A DNA stretch of 64,000 nt, from contig NZ_JAEHFV010000003.1 of NCBI RefSeq assembly GCF_016522065.1, positions 186,001 to 250,000 of the forward strand, in the 5' to 3' direction. How positions within the stretch are numbered: the stretch's first letter is position 1; every line of letters begins with the position of its first letter. The position numbers and the translations under genes are program-made. Below the pieces are notes generated by a model that ran no database searches, was not told the origin of the DNA, and saw only the letters and a program-made list of their open reading frames with translations. The stretch comes from Flavobacterium agrisoli. GTDB taxonomy: Bacteria > Bacteroidota > Bacteroidia > Flavobacteriales > Flavobacteriaceae. Positions 1 through 7,688 of the stretch are shown piece after piece.

Positions 1-504
1 AAAAGGCACGAATCCAAAATCTACGGATTTATTTATTCTAAAGTAAATGATAGAGATGTATCGGATGATATTTTTCAAGATACATTTATAAAAGTAATTC
101 GAACTTTAAAAAGCAATTCCTATAATGAAGAAGGTAAATTTTTACCTTGGGTAATGCGAATTTCTCATAATTTAATAGTGGATTACTACCGCAAAAACAA
201 AAAAATGCCCATGCATCGTGAGACCGAAGAATTCTCAATTTTTTCGATAATGAGCGATAATTCGTTGACCATTGAGAACCAAATGATTTTGGATCAGGTT
301 GAAGTGGATTTAAAAAAATTGGTAGCCGAATTACCCGAAGATCAAAAAGAGGTTTTAATAATGCGAATGTATCAAGATATGAGTTTTAAAGAAATATCTG
401 AATTGACGGGAGTTAGTATTAATACCGCTTTGGGTAGAATGCGTTATGCCTTGATGAATTTGAGAAAAATAATCGAAAAACATCAAATTGTTTTAACCAA
501 CTAA
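1..504 (+). CDS. ECF-type sigma-70 RNA polymerase sigma factor (5' end outside the window)
   Basis: The frame is open from base 1, so the true start lies upstream. The ATG at 154 is internal, because codons 1-153 already encode sigma region 2 (an IFQDTFIKV stretch, then the PWVMRISHNLIVDYYRK core-binding/-10 segment). The C-terminal part, LPEDQKEVLIMRMYQDMSF followed by a helix-turn-helix (ISELTGVSINTALGRMRYA), is a classic region 4.2. The product directs RNA polymerase to a subset of promoters. No zinc-finger anti-sigma gene follows; the next gene on the same strand is a 47-codon ORF 48 nt downstream. The family is certain; the regulon cannot be read from here. Confidence 0.95.
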   Translation, partial: KRHESKIYGFIYSKVNDRDVSDDIFQDTFIKVIRTLKSNSYNEEGKFLPWVMRISHNLIVDYYRKNKKMPMHRETEEFSIFSIMSDNSLTIENQMILDQVEVDLKKLVAELPEDQKEVLIMRMYQDMSFKEISELTGVSINTALGRMRYALMNLRKIIEKHQIVLTN

Positions 505-552
505 TACTAAAACTAGTTCATGTGCGTTATACTATTATAAAAATAGGGAAGC

Positions 553-696
553 ATGGCAAAAATTTACTCAAAAAAAACAGTAGTTACTAAAAATTTGAAA
601 CCTAAAAAAGAAGTGGTTTCCTTTTTATTAAATTATTCAAAAGCCTTAACTGTTGTTAAAACAGCTGATAAAACTTTCGAAATGATAGCTAATTAA
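553..696 (+). CDS. 47-residue basic small protein downstream of the sigma factor
   Basis: An ATG at 553 opens a 47-codon frame ending in TAA at 694-696, 48 nt after the sigma factor stop and before a hairpin terminator. The predicted protein is basic: an N-terminal half rich in lysine (IYSKKTVVTKNLKPKKE), then an amphipathic stretch (VVSFLLNYSKAL). It has no signal peptide, cysteine or obvious transmembrane segment. Position and spacing suggest cotranscription with the sigma factor. I do not recognise a family. It could be a small regulatory partner or a nucleic-acid-binding peptide, but nothing shown proves either. Coding is supported by good codon choice for this genome and by the fit between stop and terminator. 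Confidence 0.6.
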   Translation: MAKIYSKKTVVTKNLKPKKEVVSFLLNYSKALTVVKTADKTFEMIAN

Positions 697-760
697 TAAG
701 TACAAATTTTAACTTATTAAAGAACGAAAACCAAATTAATTCAATTGATTTGGTGATAAA

Positions 761-791
761 AATCACTAATTTTCCATACGAATTAGTGATT
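761..791. terminator. Bidirectional intrinsic terminator
   Basis: AATCACTAATT (761-771) pairs with AATTAGTGATT (781-791) around a 9-nt loop. An A-run precedes the stem and a T-run follows it, so it can end both the rightward sigma-factor/small-ORF transcript and the leftward nth transcript. Confidence 0.8.
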
Positions 792-794
792 TTT

Positions 795-1457
795 TTATTT
801 TAAACCTTGCTTTTTACGGTAGTCGTCAATTACCGATTGTCGACCAATAGTGTTGGTTATAATATCCCGTTCTAAATTCCACCCTCGAGCAGGCGAATAG
901 TCACGACCATACCAAATAATTTGTAGATGCAAGTCATTCCATAATTCTCTCGGAAAAAGTCTTTTCGCGTCTTTTTCAGTTTGCTGAACATTTTTGCCAT
1001 TGGTTAAATTCCATCGGTACATCAATCGATGAATATGGGTGTCAACCGGAAAGGCAGGTACTCCGAATGCTTGCGACATCACCACGCTAGCAGTTTTGTG
1101 GCCTACAGCGGGCAGAGCTTCTAAGGCTTCAAAACTTTGTGGCACTTCTCCATTGTGTTTTTCGATTAAAATTTCAGATAAACCGTGAATTCCTTTTGAT
1201 TTCATGGGTGACAAACCGCAAGGACGAATAATTTCTTTTATTTCTTCTATCGACATTTTAACCATGTCATGCGGATTATCGGCCTTAGCGAACAATAAGG
1301 GTGTAATTTGGTTAACACGTACATCGGTGCACTGTGCCGAGAGCAAAACGGCGATAAGTAAAGTATAAGGGTCTTTATGATCTAGTGGAACTGGAATAGT
1401 AGGGTAGAGTTCTTTTAACGTATTTATAACAAATGTGACACGTTGTTCTTTATTCAT
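795..1457 (-). CDS. nth: Endonuclease III (DNA glycosylase/AP lyase), lacking the Fe-S cluster cysteines
   Basis: 220 residues, the usual size. The helix-hairpin-helix with catalytic lysine is present (LPAVGHKTASV, K121), followed by the catalytic aspartate in FPVDTHIHRL (D139). These match the K120/D138 pair of E. coli Nth, so glycosylase/AP-lyase activity on oxidised pyrimidines in base-excision repair is likely. The C-terminal C-x6-C-x2-C-x5-C motif that binds a [4Fe-4S] cluster in most Nth proteins is absent. The corresponding region (WYGRDYSPARGWNLERD) has no cysteine, and only C43 and C80 occur in the whole protein. It is convergent with the sigma-factor unit and divergent from bcp. Confidence 0.95.
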   Translation of the reverse strand: MNKEQRVTFVINTLKELYPTIPVPLDHKDPYTLLIAVLLSAQCTDVRVNQITPLLFAKADNPHDMVKMSIEEIKEIIRPCGLSPMKSKGIHGLSEILIEKHNGEVPQSFEALEALPAVGHKTASVVMSQAFGVPAFPVDTHIHRLMYRWNLTNGKNVQQTEKDAKRLFPRELWNDLHLQIIWYGRDYSPARGWNLERDIITNTIGRQSVIDDYRKKQGLK

Positions 1458-1542
1458 TTCTGTAATTTTAGGCAGTAAAAATAAGAATTAAATTTAGGAT
1501 GTTCTAAAATGAATGTTTTCTAAAAAAGGAAAGTAAAGATAT

Positions 1543-1995
1543 ATGAAAAATTTACAAATTGGAGATAAAGCACCTGCGTTTTCAGGAGTAGATCAAGATG
1601 GGAAGTTGCACCAATTAAGTGATTATGCAGGAAAAAAATTGGTAGTATTTTTTTATCCGAAAGCCAGTACGCCTGGTTGTACAGCTGAAGCCTGTGATCT
1701 ACGAGATAATTTTGAACGTTTTAAAGCATTGAATTATGAGTTGTTAGGAGTAAGTGCCGATAGCCAAAAAGCGCAATCTAATTTTAAAACCAAACAAAAA
1801 TTACCCTATGATTTGATTGCTGATGAAGATAAATCAGTTATTACTGCTTTTGGTGTTTGGGGACCTAAAAAGTTTATGGGTCGGGAATATGATGGCATTC
1901 ACAGAACTACTTTTGTAATCGATGAAAAAGGAATTATTGAAGATATAATCGAAAAAGTAAAAACCAAAGAACACAGTAATCAACTTTTAAAATAA
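1543..1995 (+). CDS. bcp: Thioredoxin-dependent thiol peroxidase, Bcp/PrxQ type
   Basis: 150 residues with a thioredoxin-like fold. The motif FYPKASTPGCTAEACDLRDN holds a peroxidatic cysteine (C46) and a resolving cysteine five residues later (C51), the arrangement typical of atypical 2-Cys PrxQ/Bcp enzymes. It reduces hydroperoxides in the cytoplasm using thioredoxin. The start is the first ATG after the divergent nth start, with an 85-nt spacer. It is a single-gene unit ending in a strong bidirectional hairpin. A repair glycosylase and a peroxidase back to back fit an oxidative-damage theme, but divergent placement alone does not prove coregulation. Confidence 0.95.
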   Translation: MKNLQIGDKAPAFSGVDQDGKLHQLSDYAGKKLVVFFYPKASTPGCTAEACDLRDNFERFKALNYELLGVSADSQKAQSNFKTKQKLPYDLIADEDKSVITAFGVWGPKKFMGREYDGIHRTTFVIDEKGIIEDIIEKVKTKEHSNQLLK

Positions 1996-1999
1996 ATTC

Positions 2000-2041
2000 A
2001 ATTAAAAAGCCAAGTTATAAATCAAACTTGGCTTTTTAATT
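2000..2041. terminator. Bidirectional intrinsic terminator
   Basis: A 17-bp perfect stem (2000-2016 with 2025-2041) whose core is AAAAAGCCAAG/CTTGGCTTTTT, with an 8-nt loop. It lies between the convergent bcp and the conserved gene at 2056-3507. Confidence 0.9.
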
Positions 2042-2055
2042 GGTATTAGTGTTTT

Positions 2056-3507
2056 TTAGCTAATCACTTTGTCAGGAGTGTAACCAAATAAGTGGTGTTC
2101 TTTGATAATTTCGGCAATTCCAGAAGGCAACATCGGTTCCCAACCTGGTTGTCCTTGACTAATCATTTTGAGTACTTCGCGCGAAAAGACAGTTAAGTTT
2201 TCAGGATCGTAATCGGTGATATCTAATACTTTTCCGTTGAATTTAAAGAATTTATACAATTCTTTCATTCGAGGGTGTACTTTCAAATTGTTTGAATCCA
2301 TTAAAGTGCCATCTTCATCCAACATGGGGTATAAAAAGACTTTCATGTCACGGTAAAATAATTTTCCAAAAGCTTCTAAAATGCCACCACTTAAATGGCG
2401 GTAGTACTTTTCGTCAAAAATATCGACTAAATTGTTTACCCCCATGGCCAATCCCATTCGGGCTTTGGTGTAATTGGAGAAATATTCGACTACTTTGTAA
2501 TATTCCTGAAAATTCGAAATCATTACCGTTTGACCAAGTGAGCATAATAATTCGGCGCGATCCATAAAATCACGCTCATCGATTTCACCATCCGAACGTA
2601 AATTGGATAAGGTTATTTCAAAAATAACTAAGGTATTGTCTTTATCTACTTTGTTTTCTTCTTCAAACATGCGTAGCGATTTCTCGTACATGTCCATGTT
2701 TACTTTGGTTACGGGTCTAAAACTACCGCGCAAAGCCAATAAGTTTTTCTTATATAAAATAGACGCAGGCAAAATATTTTTACCTTCAGGATTAAACATC
2801 ACCGCATCGGTCATGCCGTTTTTAACCAATTGCAAACTCATTAATCGGTTGTCAACATCAGCAAAACGAGGACCCGAAAAGTTAATGGTATCAATTTCAA
2901 GCTGATCCTTGTCTAAGTGATCGTATAAATATCGCAATAAACGTTTGGGATCGTTGTATTTATAATAGGCGCCATAAATAAGATTTACTCCTAAAATCCC
3001 CAATGTTTCTTGTTGCAATCGGGCATCTGTTTCTTTAAAACGAATATGAAGAATGATTTCGTTATACGCTTCGTCGGGTTCAATTTGATAGCTAATTCCA
3101 ACCCAACCGTGCCCTTTATATTGTTTCGCAAAATCGATAGTTGCTACAGTATTGGCATAACTAAAAAACATTTTGTTGGGATGCTTTTCGCGACTCAAAC
3201 GTTGTTCAATCAGATTAACTTCGTGCGAAAGCATTTTTTTTAAGCGACTTTCGGTTACATAACGGCCATCAATTTCAACACCATAAACGGCATCGCTAAA
3301 ATCTTTATCGTAAGCGGACATCGCTTTTGCAATAGTTCCCGATGAACCTCCCGATCTAAAAAAATGTCTAACAGTTTCTTGTCCTGCACCAATTTCGGCA
3401 AATGTTCCGTAAATGTTTTCATTTAAATTGATGCGTAGTGCTTTATCTTTTATAGAAGGGATGGTTTCGATAACGCGATCACCCTTAAGTTTTATTTCTG
3501 TACCCAT
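2056..3507 (-). CDS. Conserved protein of unknown function, 483 residues
   Basis: A soluble-looking 483-residue protein with no signal peptide, membrane segment or nucleotide-binding loop. The N-terminal half contains a glycine-rich segment (FAEIGAGQETVRHFFRSGG) and shortly after SGTIAKAMSAYDKDFSD. The rest is mixed alpha/beta with many charged residues and ends in a well-ordered tail (PGWEPMLPSGIAEIIKEH). I recall similar full-length proteins in many Bacteroidota but no assigned function, and I do not assign one. It is transcribed alone from a divergent region shared with the MBL-fold gene. A perfect TAACTTTG -7 box lies 26 nt upstream of the start. The gene is intact and its codon use resembles its neighbours. 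Confidence 0.85.
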   Translation of the reverse strand: MGTEIKLKGDRVIETIPSIKDKALRINLNENIYGTFAEIGAGQETVRHFFRSGGSSGTIAKAMSAYDKDFSDAVYGVEIDGRYVTESRLKKMLSHEVNLIEQRLSREKHPNKMFFSYANTVATIDFAKQYKGHGWVGISYQIEPDEAYNEIILHIRFKETDARLQQETLGILGVNLIYGAYYKYNDPKRLLRYLYDHLDKDQLEIDTINFSGPRFADVDNRLMSLQLVKNGMTDAVMFNPEGKNILPASILYKKNLLALRGSFRPVTKVNMDMYEKSLRMFEEENKVDKDNTLVIFEITLSNLRSDGEIDERDFMDRAELLCSLGQTVMISNFQEYYKVVEYFSNYTKARMGLAMGVNNLVDIFDEKYYRHLSGGILEAFGKLFYRDMKVFLYPMLDEDGTLMDSNNLKVHPRMKELYKFFKFNGKVLDITDYDPENLTVFSREVLKMISQGQPGWEPMLPSGIAEIIKEHHLFGYTPDKVIS

Positions 3508-3532
3508 TTGGTCAAATATGGCTTATTTGTTA

Positions 3533-3540
3533 CAAAGTTA
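3533..3540 (-). promoter_or_regulatory. Bacteroidota -7 box for the leftward gene
   Basis: On the minus strand this reads TAACTTTG, a perfect match to TAnnTTTG, about 26 nt before the ATG at 3507. I see no clear -33 TTTG at the usual distance. A second TAACTTTG sits at 3591-3598 on the same strand and is a weaker candidate because of its distance. Confidence 0.5.
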
Positions 3541-3574
3541 ATAAATTCGCCTTCTAATGAAAGAGAATTAATGC

Positions 3575-3582
3575 TATTTTTG
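3575..3582 (+). promoter_or_regulatory. Bacteroidota -7 box for the MBL-fold gene
   Basis: TATTTTTG matches TAnnTTTG and lies 18 nt before the TTG start at 3601, giving a very short leader. No convincing -33 element is visible. Confidence 0.45.
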
Positions 3583-3600
3583 TAAAAAAACAAAGTTAAA

Positions 3601-4365
3601 TTGAAGGTATATTTTTTAGGAACAGGAACTTCGCAAGGCATACCAATTATAGGGGTTGATCATCCTGTTTGCAAAAGCACTGATGCTAAAGATAAGAGAC
3701 TCAGAGTGGCAGTTTGGATAACTTGGGAGGACTATTCTTGCGTGATTGATTGCGGTCCCGATTTCAGACAACAAATGTTGCGCTGTGGTTGCACTCATAT
3801 CGATTCTATTTTGTTTACCCACGAACATGCCGATCACACGGCTGGTTTAGATGATATTAGGCCTTTTAATTTTCGTCAAGGAGCTATTCCGGTTTATGCT
3901 CACCAACGTGTCATTGCCAATTTAAAAAAACGGTTTGATTATGTTTTTGAAACCGTAAATAAATATCCTGGCGCTCCTACCGTTGCTACCATTGAAGTTG
4001 TCAATAATCAACCGATTTTGTTGGGAAATAAGAAAATTATCCCGGTAAATGTCATGCACGGCGATTTACAAGTTTTTGGTTACCGTATTGATGATTTTGC
4101 CTATTTAACCGATGTGAAAACCATTGCCGAAGAAGAAATAGCGAAACTAAAAAATCTAAAAGTTTTGGTTGTGAATGCTTTACGCGTAGAGCCACACAAT
4201 ACGCACTTTAATTTGCAAGAAGCACTTGATTTTATAACTTTGGTGCAACCAGAAAAAGCGTATTTAACGCACATTAGTCATGTTCTCGGTTTTCATGAAG
4301 AAGTCGAAAAACGACTTCCTGAGAATGTTTTTTTGGCTTATGATAATTTAGAAATTACCCTATAA
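3601..4365 (+). CDS. MBL-fold metallo-hydrolase (PhnP-like)
   Basis: 254 residues. The metallo-beta-lactamase signature HEHADH occurs at residues 74-79, preceded by VIDCGPDFR. Further candidate metal ligands are the histidines in VNVMHGDL and YLTHISH, so a di-metal phosphoesterase-type site is likely. The N-terminus FLGTGTSQGIPIIG followed by a Cys/Asp segment resembles the PhnP/cyclic-phosphodiesterase branch of the superfamily. The substrate is unknown, and no phn genes are nearby. The start is TTG: an in-frame stop lies six codons upstream and no ATG intervenes. The next gene begins 12 nt after the stop and is probably cotranscribed. Confidence 0.88.
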   Translation: MKVYFLGTGTSQGIPIIGVDHPVCKSTDAKDKRLRVAVWITWEDYSCVIDCGPDFRQQMLRCGCTHIDSILFTHEHADHTAGLDDIRPFNFRQGAIPVYAHQRVIANLKKRFDYVFETVNKYPGAPTVATIEVVNNQPILLGNKKIIPVNVMHGDLQVFGYRIDDFAYLTDVKTIAEEEIAKLKNLKVLVVNALRVEPHNTHFNLQEALDFITLVQPEKAYLTHISHVLGFHEEVEKRLPENVFLAYDNLEITL

Positions 4366-4377
4366 TTTTTTTACCCC

Positions 4378-4878
4378 ATGAAAAAATCTTTAATGCTGTA
4401 TTTGTTTATTTTGGCTTTGTTAATGAACGTTTTTACGTATATGTTTTTGAGTAAAGAAGTACAATTTGAGCAAAATCGTTACGAAAAAACGACTAAAAAA
4501 TTACGTGACAGTATTGCTTTGGTAACCAATAAATTATCCGAAGCTGATTATTTTTCGTTACAAAATAACCAAAATGCGCAAAATTATTTTGACTCAGGCG
4601 ATGGCGAAAAATTCATTGCTTACGAAAAATTAATTCCGGTGGTAACCGAAAAATTACTCGATTTTAATGCCAATCCAAAAGGCAATCCGTATACAGGTCA
4701 AGATCAAATCGGGCCAAATAAATTTGTGATTAACAAAGTAAAAATACTCAATCACCGTTGGATTATTGCCGATTATAGTAACGGTGAACTTTGGGGAGAA
4801 GTACTATTAAAATATTTTGTAAATGAAGATGAAAGTATTGCTTTTGAAGTAAATCAAACCTTGTTGTATCAAAAATAA
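4378..4878 (+). CDS. Membrane-anchored protein of unknown function
   Basis: 166 residues. The N-terminus has one strongly hydrophobic helix (LMLYLFILALLMNVFTYMF), then a charged, coiled-coil-like stretch (FEQNRYEKTTKKLRDSI), then an outside globular part ending in ELWGEVLLKYFVNEDES. This suggests a protein anchored in the inner membrane with a periplasmic domain. It follows the MBL-fold gene by 12 nt and precedes a lipoprotein gene by 35 nt, so the three probably form one transcript. No enzymatic motif is evident and I do not recognise a named family. Confidence 0.75.
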   Translation: MKKSLMLYLFILALLMNVFTYMFLSKEVQFEQNRYEKTTKKLRDSIALVTNKLSEADYFSLQNNQNAQNYFDSGDGEKFIAYEKLIPVVTEKLLDFNANPKGNPYTGQDQIGPNKFVINKVKILNHRWIIADYSNGELWGEVLLKYFVNEDESIAFEVNQTLLYQK

Positions 4879-4913
4879 AGGGTATTTTTAGTGGTATTTA
4901 AAAATGTAATGCC

Positions 4914-5339
4914 ATGAAAAAAACATTTATTTTCTGTACCGTTTTGGGTTTACAACTTCTTTCATGTGGTCATAAACCTGAAAAATCCACTCCAGAAATA
5001 CCTAAGGATAAAGAGCAAAAAGTTGGAGCCGATCTCGATAAACATGATTGTAAAACTTCTGCAGGTTACACTTGGTCGGAATTAGAACAAAAATGCATTC
5101 GACTCTTTGAGGAAGCGAAACCTTTGCAACCATTCGAAAACAGCCAATCGAATACCACTCTAGGTTATGTTTTGTTTAAAGGGAATAAAGCAGAACTTTT
5201 TTTGGAGTCGGAACCAAATTCAATTCTTTTAGAAAGAAAATCGGAAGGTCAAGCTTGGGTTAATAAAGAGTATGAATTATTTACTTGGAAAGGATATGTT
5301 TTGAAAAAAAAGGGAAGCATCATTTACACAGCCAATTAA
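4914..5339 (+). CDS. Small lipoprotein of unknown function
   Basis: 141 residues with a type II signal peptide ending in the lipobox LLSC (lipid-modified Cys about position 18). After a charged linker comes a short cysteine-containing module (HDCKTSAGYTWSELEQKCIR), reminiscent of small two-cysteine modules in bacterial envelope proteins. The remainder looks like beta strands. It probably sits in the periplasmic leaflet of a membrane. It is the last gene of the MBL-fold unit and ends just before a terminator. No function can be assigned. Confidence 0.8.
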   Translation: MKKTFIFCTVLGLQLLSCGHKPEKSTPEIPKDKEQKVGADLDKHDCKTSAGYTWSELEQKCIRLFEEAKPLQPFENSQSNTTLGYVLFKGNKAELFLESEPNSILLERKSEGQAWVNKEYELFTWKGYVLKKKGSIIYTAN

Positions 5340-5345
5340 AATTTA

Positions 5346-5374
5346 AAAGCCGTTCCTTTTTCAGAAACGGCTTT
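5346..5374. terminator. Bidirectional intrinsic terminator
   Basis: AAAGCCGTT (5346-5354) pairs with AACGGCTTT (5366-5374), between two convergent genes. Confidence 0.8.
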
Positions 5375-5378
5375 CATT

Positions 5379-6023
5379 TTATTGTAATAACCAATTTTTA
5401 AAATCGTAAAAATTCTGAGGAGCTACACCATGCCCAACAGGATATTCTTTATACGTAATAGGGATAGCAAGTTGCTCTAAAATAGGAGGTGTTTTTCTAG
5501 CCCATTCTACCGGAATTACTTGATCGACTGTACCATGTGACGCAAATATTTTCAAGTTATGGAAATTATTACTTTCAAAGTTTTCTTTAATAATATCGGA
5601 ATTGAAATAACCGCTTAACGCAATTATTTTTTGTACTTTTTCCGGATACGAAAGGGCTACCGCATAACTCAAAATAGCGCCTTGACTAAATCCGATGAGG
5701 GTAATATTTGAAGCATCTATAGGATAATTTGCTACTAATTCGTCAATAAATTGCACAATGGTTTCTCTAGAATTTTTGGCTTGTTCGTTATCCGAAAATT
5801 TGTTTTGGTTGGCATCAAAATTTATGGCATACCAAGCGTAACTACCAAATTGCAAATCGTAGGGCGCTCGTGCAGAAACGATGTAATATGTATCGGGAAG
5901 TTCGCTCGCAAAAGAAAATAAATCGGCCTCGTTGCTTCCGTAACCATGCAGTAAAAGTAAAAGCGGATTTTTATCTAAAATAACTTTAGGTTCTTGTATT
6001 TTATATTCAAGTGATAAATTCAT
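5379..6023 (-). CDS. Alpha/beta hydrolase, carboxylesterase/phospholipase family
   Basis: 214 residues. The oxyanion-hole region LLLLHGYGSNEADL, the nucleophile elbow GFSQGA (S113), the acid SHGTVDQVIP (D167) and the histidine in YPVGHGVAP (H198) complete a Ser-Asp-His triad in the order of the YpfH/carboxylesterase family. There is no signal peptide, so it should act on short-chain or lysophospholipid esters in the cytoplasm. The start ATG at 6023 sits 49 nt downstream of a small membrane-protein gene on the same strand. Substrate assignment is only at family level. Confidence 0.9.
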   Translation of the reverse strand: MNLSLEYKIQEPKVILDKNPLLLLLHGYGSNEADLFSFASELPDTYYIVSARAPYDLQFGSYAWYAINFDANQNKFSDNEQAKNSRETIVQFIDELVANYPIDASNITLIGFSQGAILSYAVALSYPEKVQKIIALSGYFNSDIIKENFESNNFHNLKIFASHGTVDQVIPVEWARKTPPILEQLAIPITYKEYPVGHGVAPQNFYDFKNWLLQ

Positions 6024-6072
6024 GTGGAGGTTGCTTTTTGTAATGTAATATTAAGAAGGCATTTTTTCGGAA

Positions 6073-6399
6073 TTAACCGATATTTTTAAACCATTTTTGA
6101 AATAAATTTCCCAAAATTGGAATAGGAGTAGTTTCGCCCTTAATGGCTGAAGTTATTCCGAAAACCCATAAAACCGAAATTCCAATCCACATGGGGAAAG
6201 TGATAAAAAAACTATCAAAATTACTAATGATTGCGCCTAACGAAATAAAGGTGAGCGATAAACCCAATGCCTGACGAATATGAAATGCCGCAAATTTATT
6301 TTTATCTTCTGAATTCATCGACATCGCAATTAATACGCCAATGATTAAAATGTACGCTGTTATGGCAGCTGTTTTACCGTTTTCGGTGGGAGTGTTCAT
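6073..6399 (-). CDS. Small integral membrane protein, DUF4870-like
   Basis: 108 residues with about three hydrophobic segments (AITAYILIIGVLIAM, LSLTFISLGAIIS, MWIGISVLWVFGITSAI). The soluble motif KFAAFHIRQALGL between helices 1 and 2 is typical of the DUF4870/YtzE-like membrane family. The gene starts 6 nt after the dihydroorotase-like gene stops and probably shares its transcript. Function is unknown. Confidence 0.78.
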   Translation of the reverse strand: MNTPTENGKTAAITAYILIIGVLIAMSMNSEDKNKFAAFHIRQALGLSLTFISLGAIISNFDSFFITFPMWIGISVLWVFGITSAIKGETTPIPILGNLFQKWFKNIG

Positions 6400-6405
6400 T
6401 TTTAA

Positions 6406-7659
6406 TTATTTTAAAATCAATTGTTTTTGATTGTAAATTCCGTAAACTGTTCCGTTTTGTAAAGTGCCTAAAAAGGCCGAATTTTTCGACTTTGAAAGAA
6501 TGTTTTCTTTTGAAAAAGTGGTGCTTCCTTCTGGATTAAAAAGAGTTAAATTGGCTTTCGCTCCTTTTTCAATAATATGATTTTCGATAGAAAAAAGATT
6601 TTTTCCTGAAGTCAATTTAGCGATAACGGTTTCCAAAGGCAAAACCGAAAGTAAAGCACCAAAAGCACTTTCGAGACCAATGGTTCCATTTTTAGCATTA
6701 TCAAATTCCATTTTTTTGAATTCAATATCAATCGGATTATGATCGGAAGTTATCAAATCGATAGTGTTGTCCAAAACGGCTTCTACTAAGGCTTGTCGGT
6801 CGGTTTCGGTTCTTAAAGGTGGTGTTACTTTGTATCGGGTATCAAATCCTTCTAAAACGGCATCGGTTAAAACCAAGTGATGCACGGCTACACTGCACGT
6901 TATATTTAATCCTTTTGCTTTTGCTTCACGAATTAAAGCGACAGATTTTGCAGTAGAAATAGTCGGGATATGCAGTTTACCTCCCGTATATTCTAATAAA
7001 AATAAATTTCGAGCCACTTGTAATTCTTCTGATAAATTCGGAATTCCTTTCAATCCCAATCGTGTCGAAACAATACCTTCATTTACTACTCCGTTTCCTT
7101 TAATTGTGGCGTCTTGCGAGTATGCAATAACCAAACCGTCAAAATCTTGTGTGTATTGCAAACCAATTTTCAACAAATTGGCATTTTCAATTGTTTTGTT
7201 GAAATCGCCAAAAGCAACAGCTCCAGCGTTTTTCATGTCGAATAATTCGGCTAAATCTTTTCCTTCGCTACTTTTGGTTAAAGCTCCAATCGGAAACAAT
7301 TCGGTAGCAAAACCTAACGCTTTGTTTTTTACAAAATTCACCTGCGATTGGTTATCAATAACCGGATTAGAATGGGGTTGTAATGCAATTGCTGTAAAGC
7401 CACTTTTGGCGGCCACCATAAGTCCGTTGCTTATGGTCTCGCGTTCTTCATAACCAGGTTCGCCAAATGACACACTGCTGTCAAACCAACCTTGCGAAAG
7501 GTGTAAATTGGGAAGGGTAATTTCTTGAATTTCTGAATTATTGGGAATAGCATTTCCTATTTGGGCTATGAAACCATCTTCAATTAATAAATCAACGGTT
7601 TGATTGTGAAAAGTACTAGTTGAGTCAATAATTTTAGCATCTCTGATGATCATGTTCAT
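6406..7659 (-). CDS. Dihydroorotase-like amidohydrolase with degenerate metal site
   Basis: 417 residues from the chosen start. An in-frame ATG exists at 7761, but that would overlap the upstream gene by 73 nt and add 34 poorly conserved residues. The ATG at 7659 begins MNMIIRDAKI, the normal amidohydrolase N-terminus. The fold and segments match class I dihydroorotases, but the metal site is altered. The usual D-x-H-x-H-x-R-E-P becomes D60-S-S-V-S-F-G-E-P; the HxED segment is AYSQD; the HVST histidine is T (PTIST). The aspartate of TSDHNP remains. It may be a non-catalytic paralogue acting as a structural partner, for example of aspartate transcarbamoylase. It lies 29 nt after a BatA-type gene. 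Confidence 0.85.
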   Translation of the reverse strand: MNMIIRDAKIIDSTSTFHNQTVDLLIEDGFIAQIGNAIPNNSEIQEITLPNLHLSQGWFDSSVSFGEPGYEERETISNGLMVAAKSGFTAIALQPHSNPVIDNQSQVNFVKNKALGFATELFPIGALTKSSEGKDLAELFDMKNAGAVAFGDFNKTIENANLLKIGLQYTQDFDGLVIAYSQDATIKGNGVVNEGIVSTRLGLKGIPNLSEELQVARNLFLLEYTGGKLHIPTISTAKSVALIREAKAKGLNITCSVAVHHLVLTDAVLEGFDTRYKVTPPLRTETDRQALVEAVLDNTIDLITSDHNPIDIEFKKMEFDNAKNGTIGLESAFGALLSVLPLETVIAKLTSGKNLFSIENHIIEKGAKANLTLFNPEGSTTFSKENILSKSKNSAFLGTLQNGTVYGIYNQKQLILK

Positions 7660-7688
7660 AACGTAACGTTTTAAGAATTGCGGTAACT

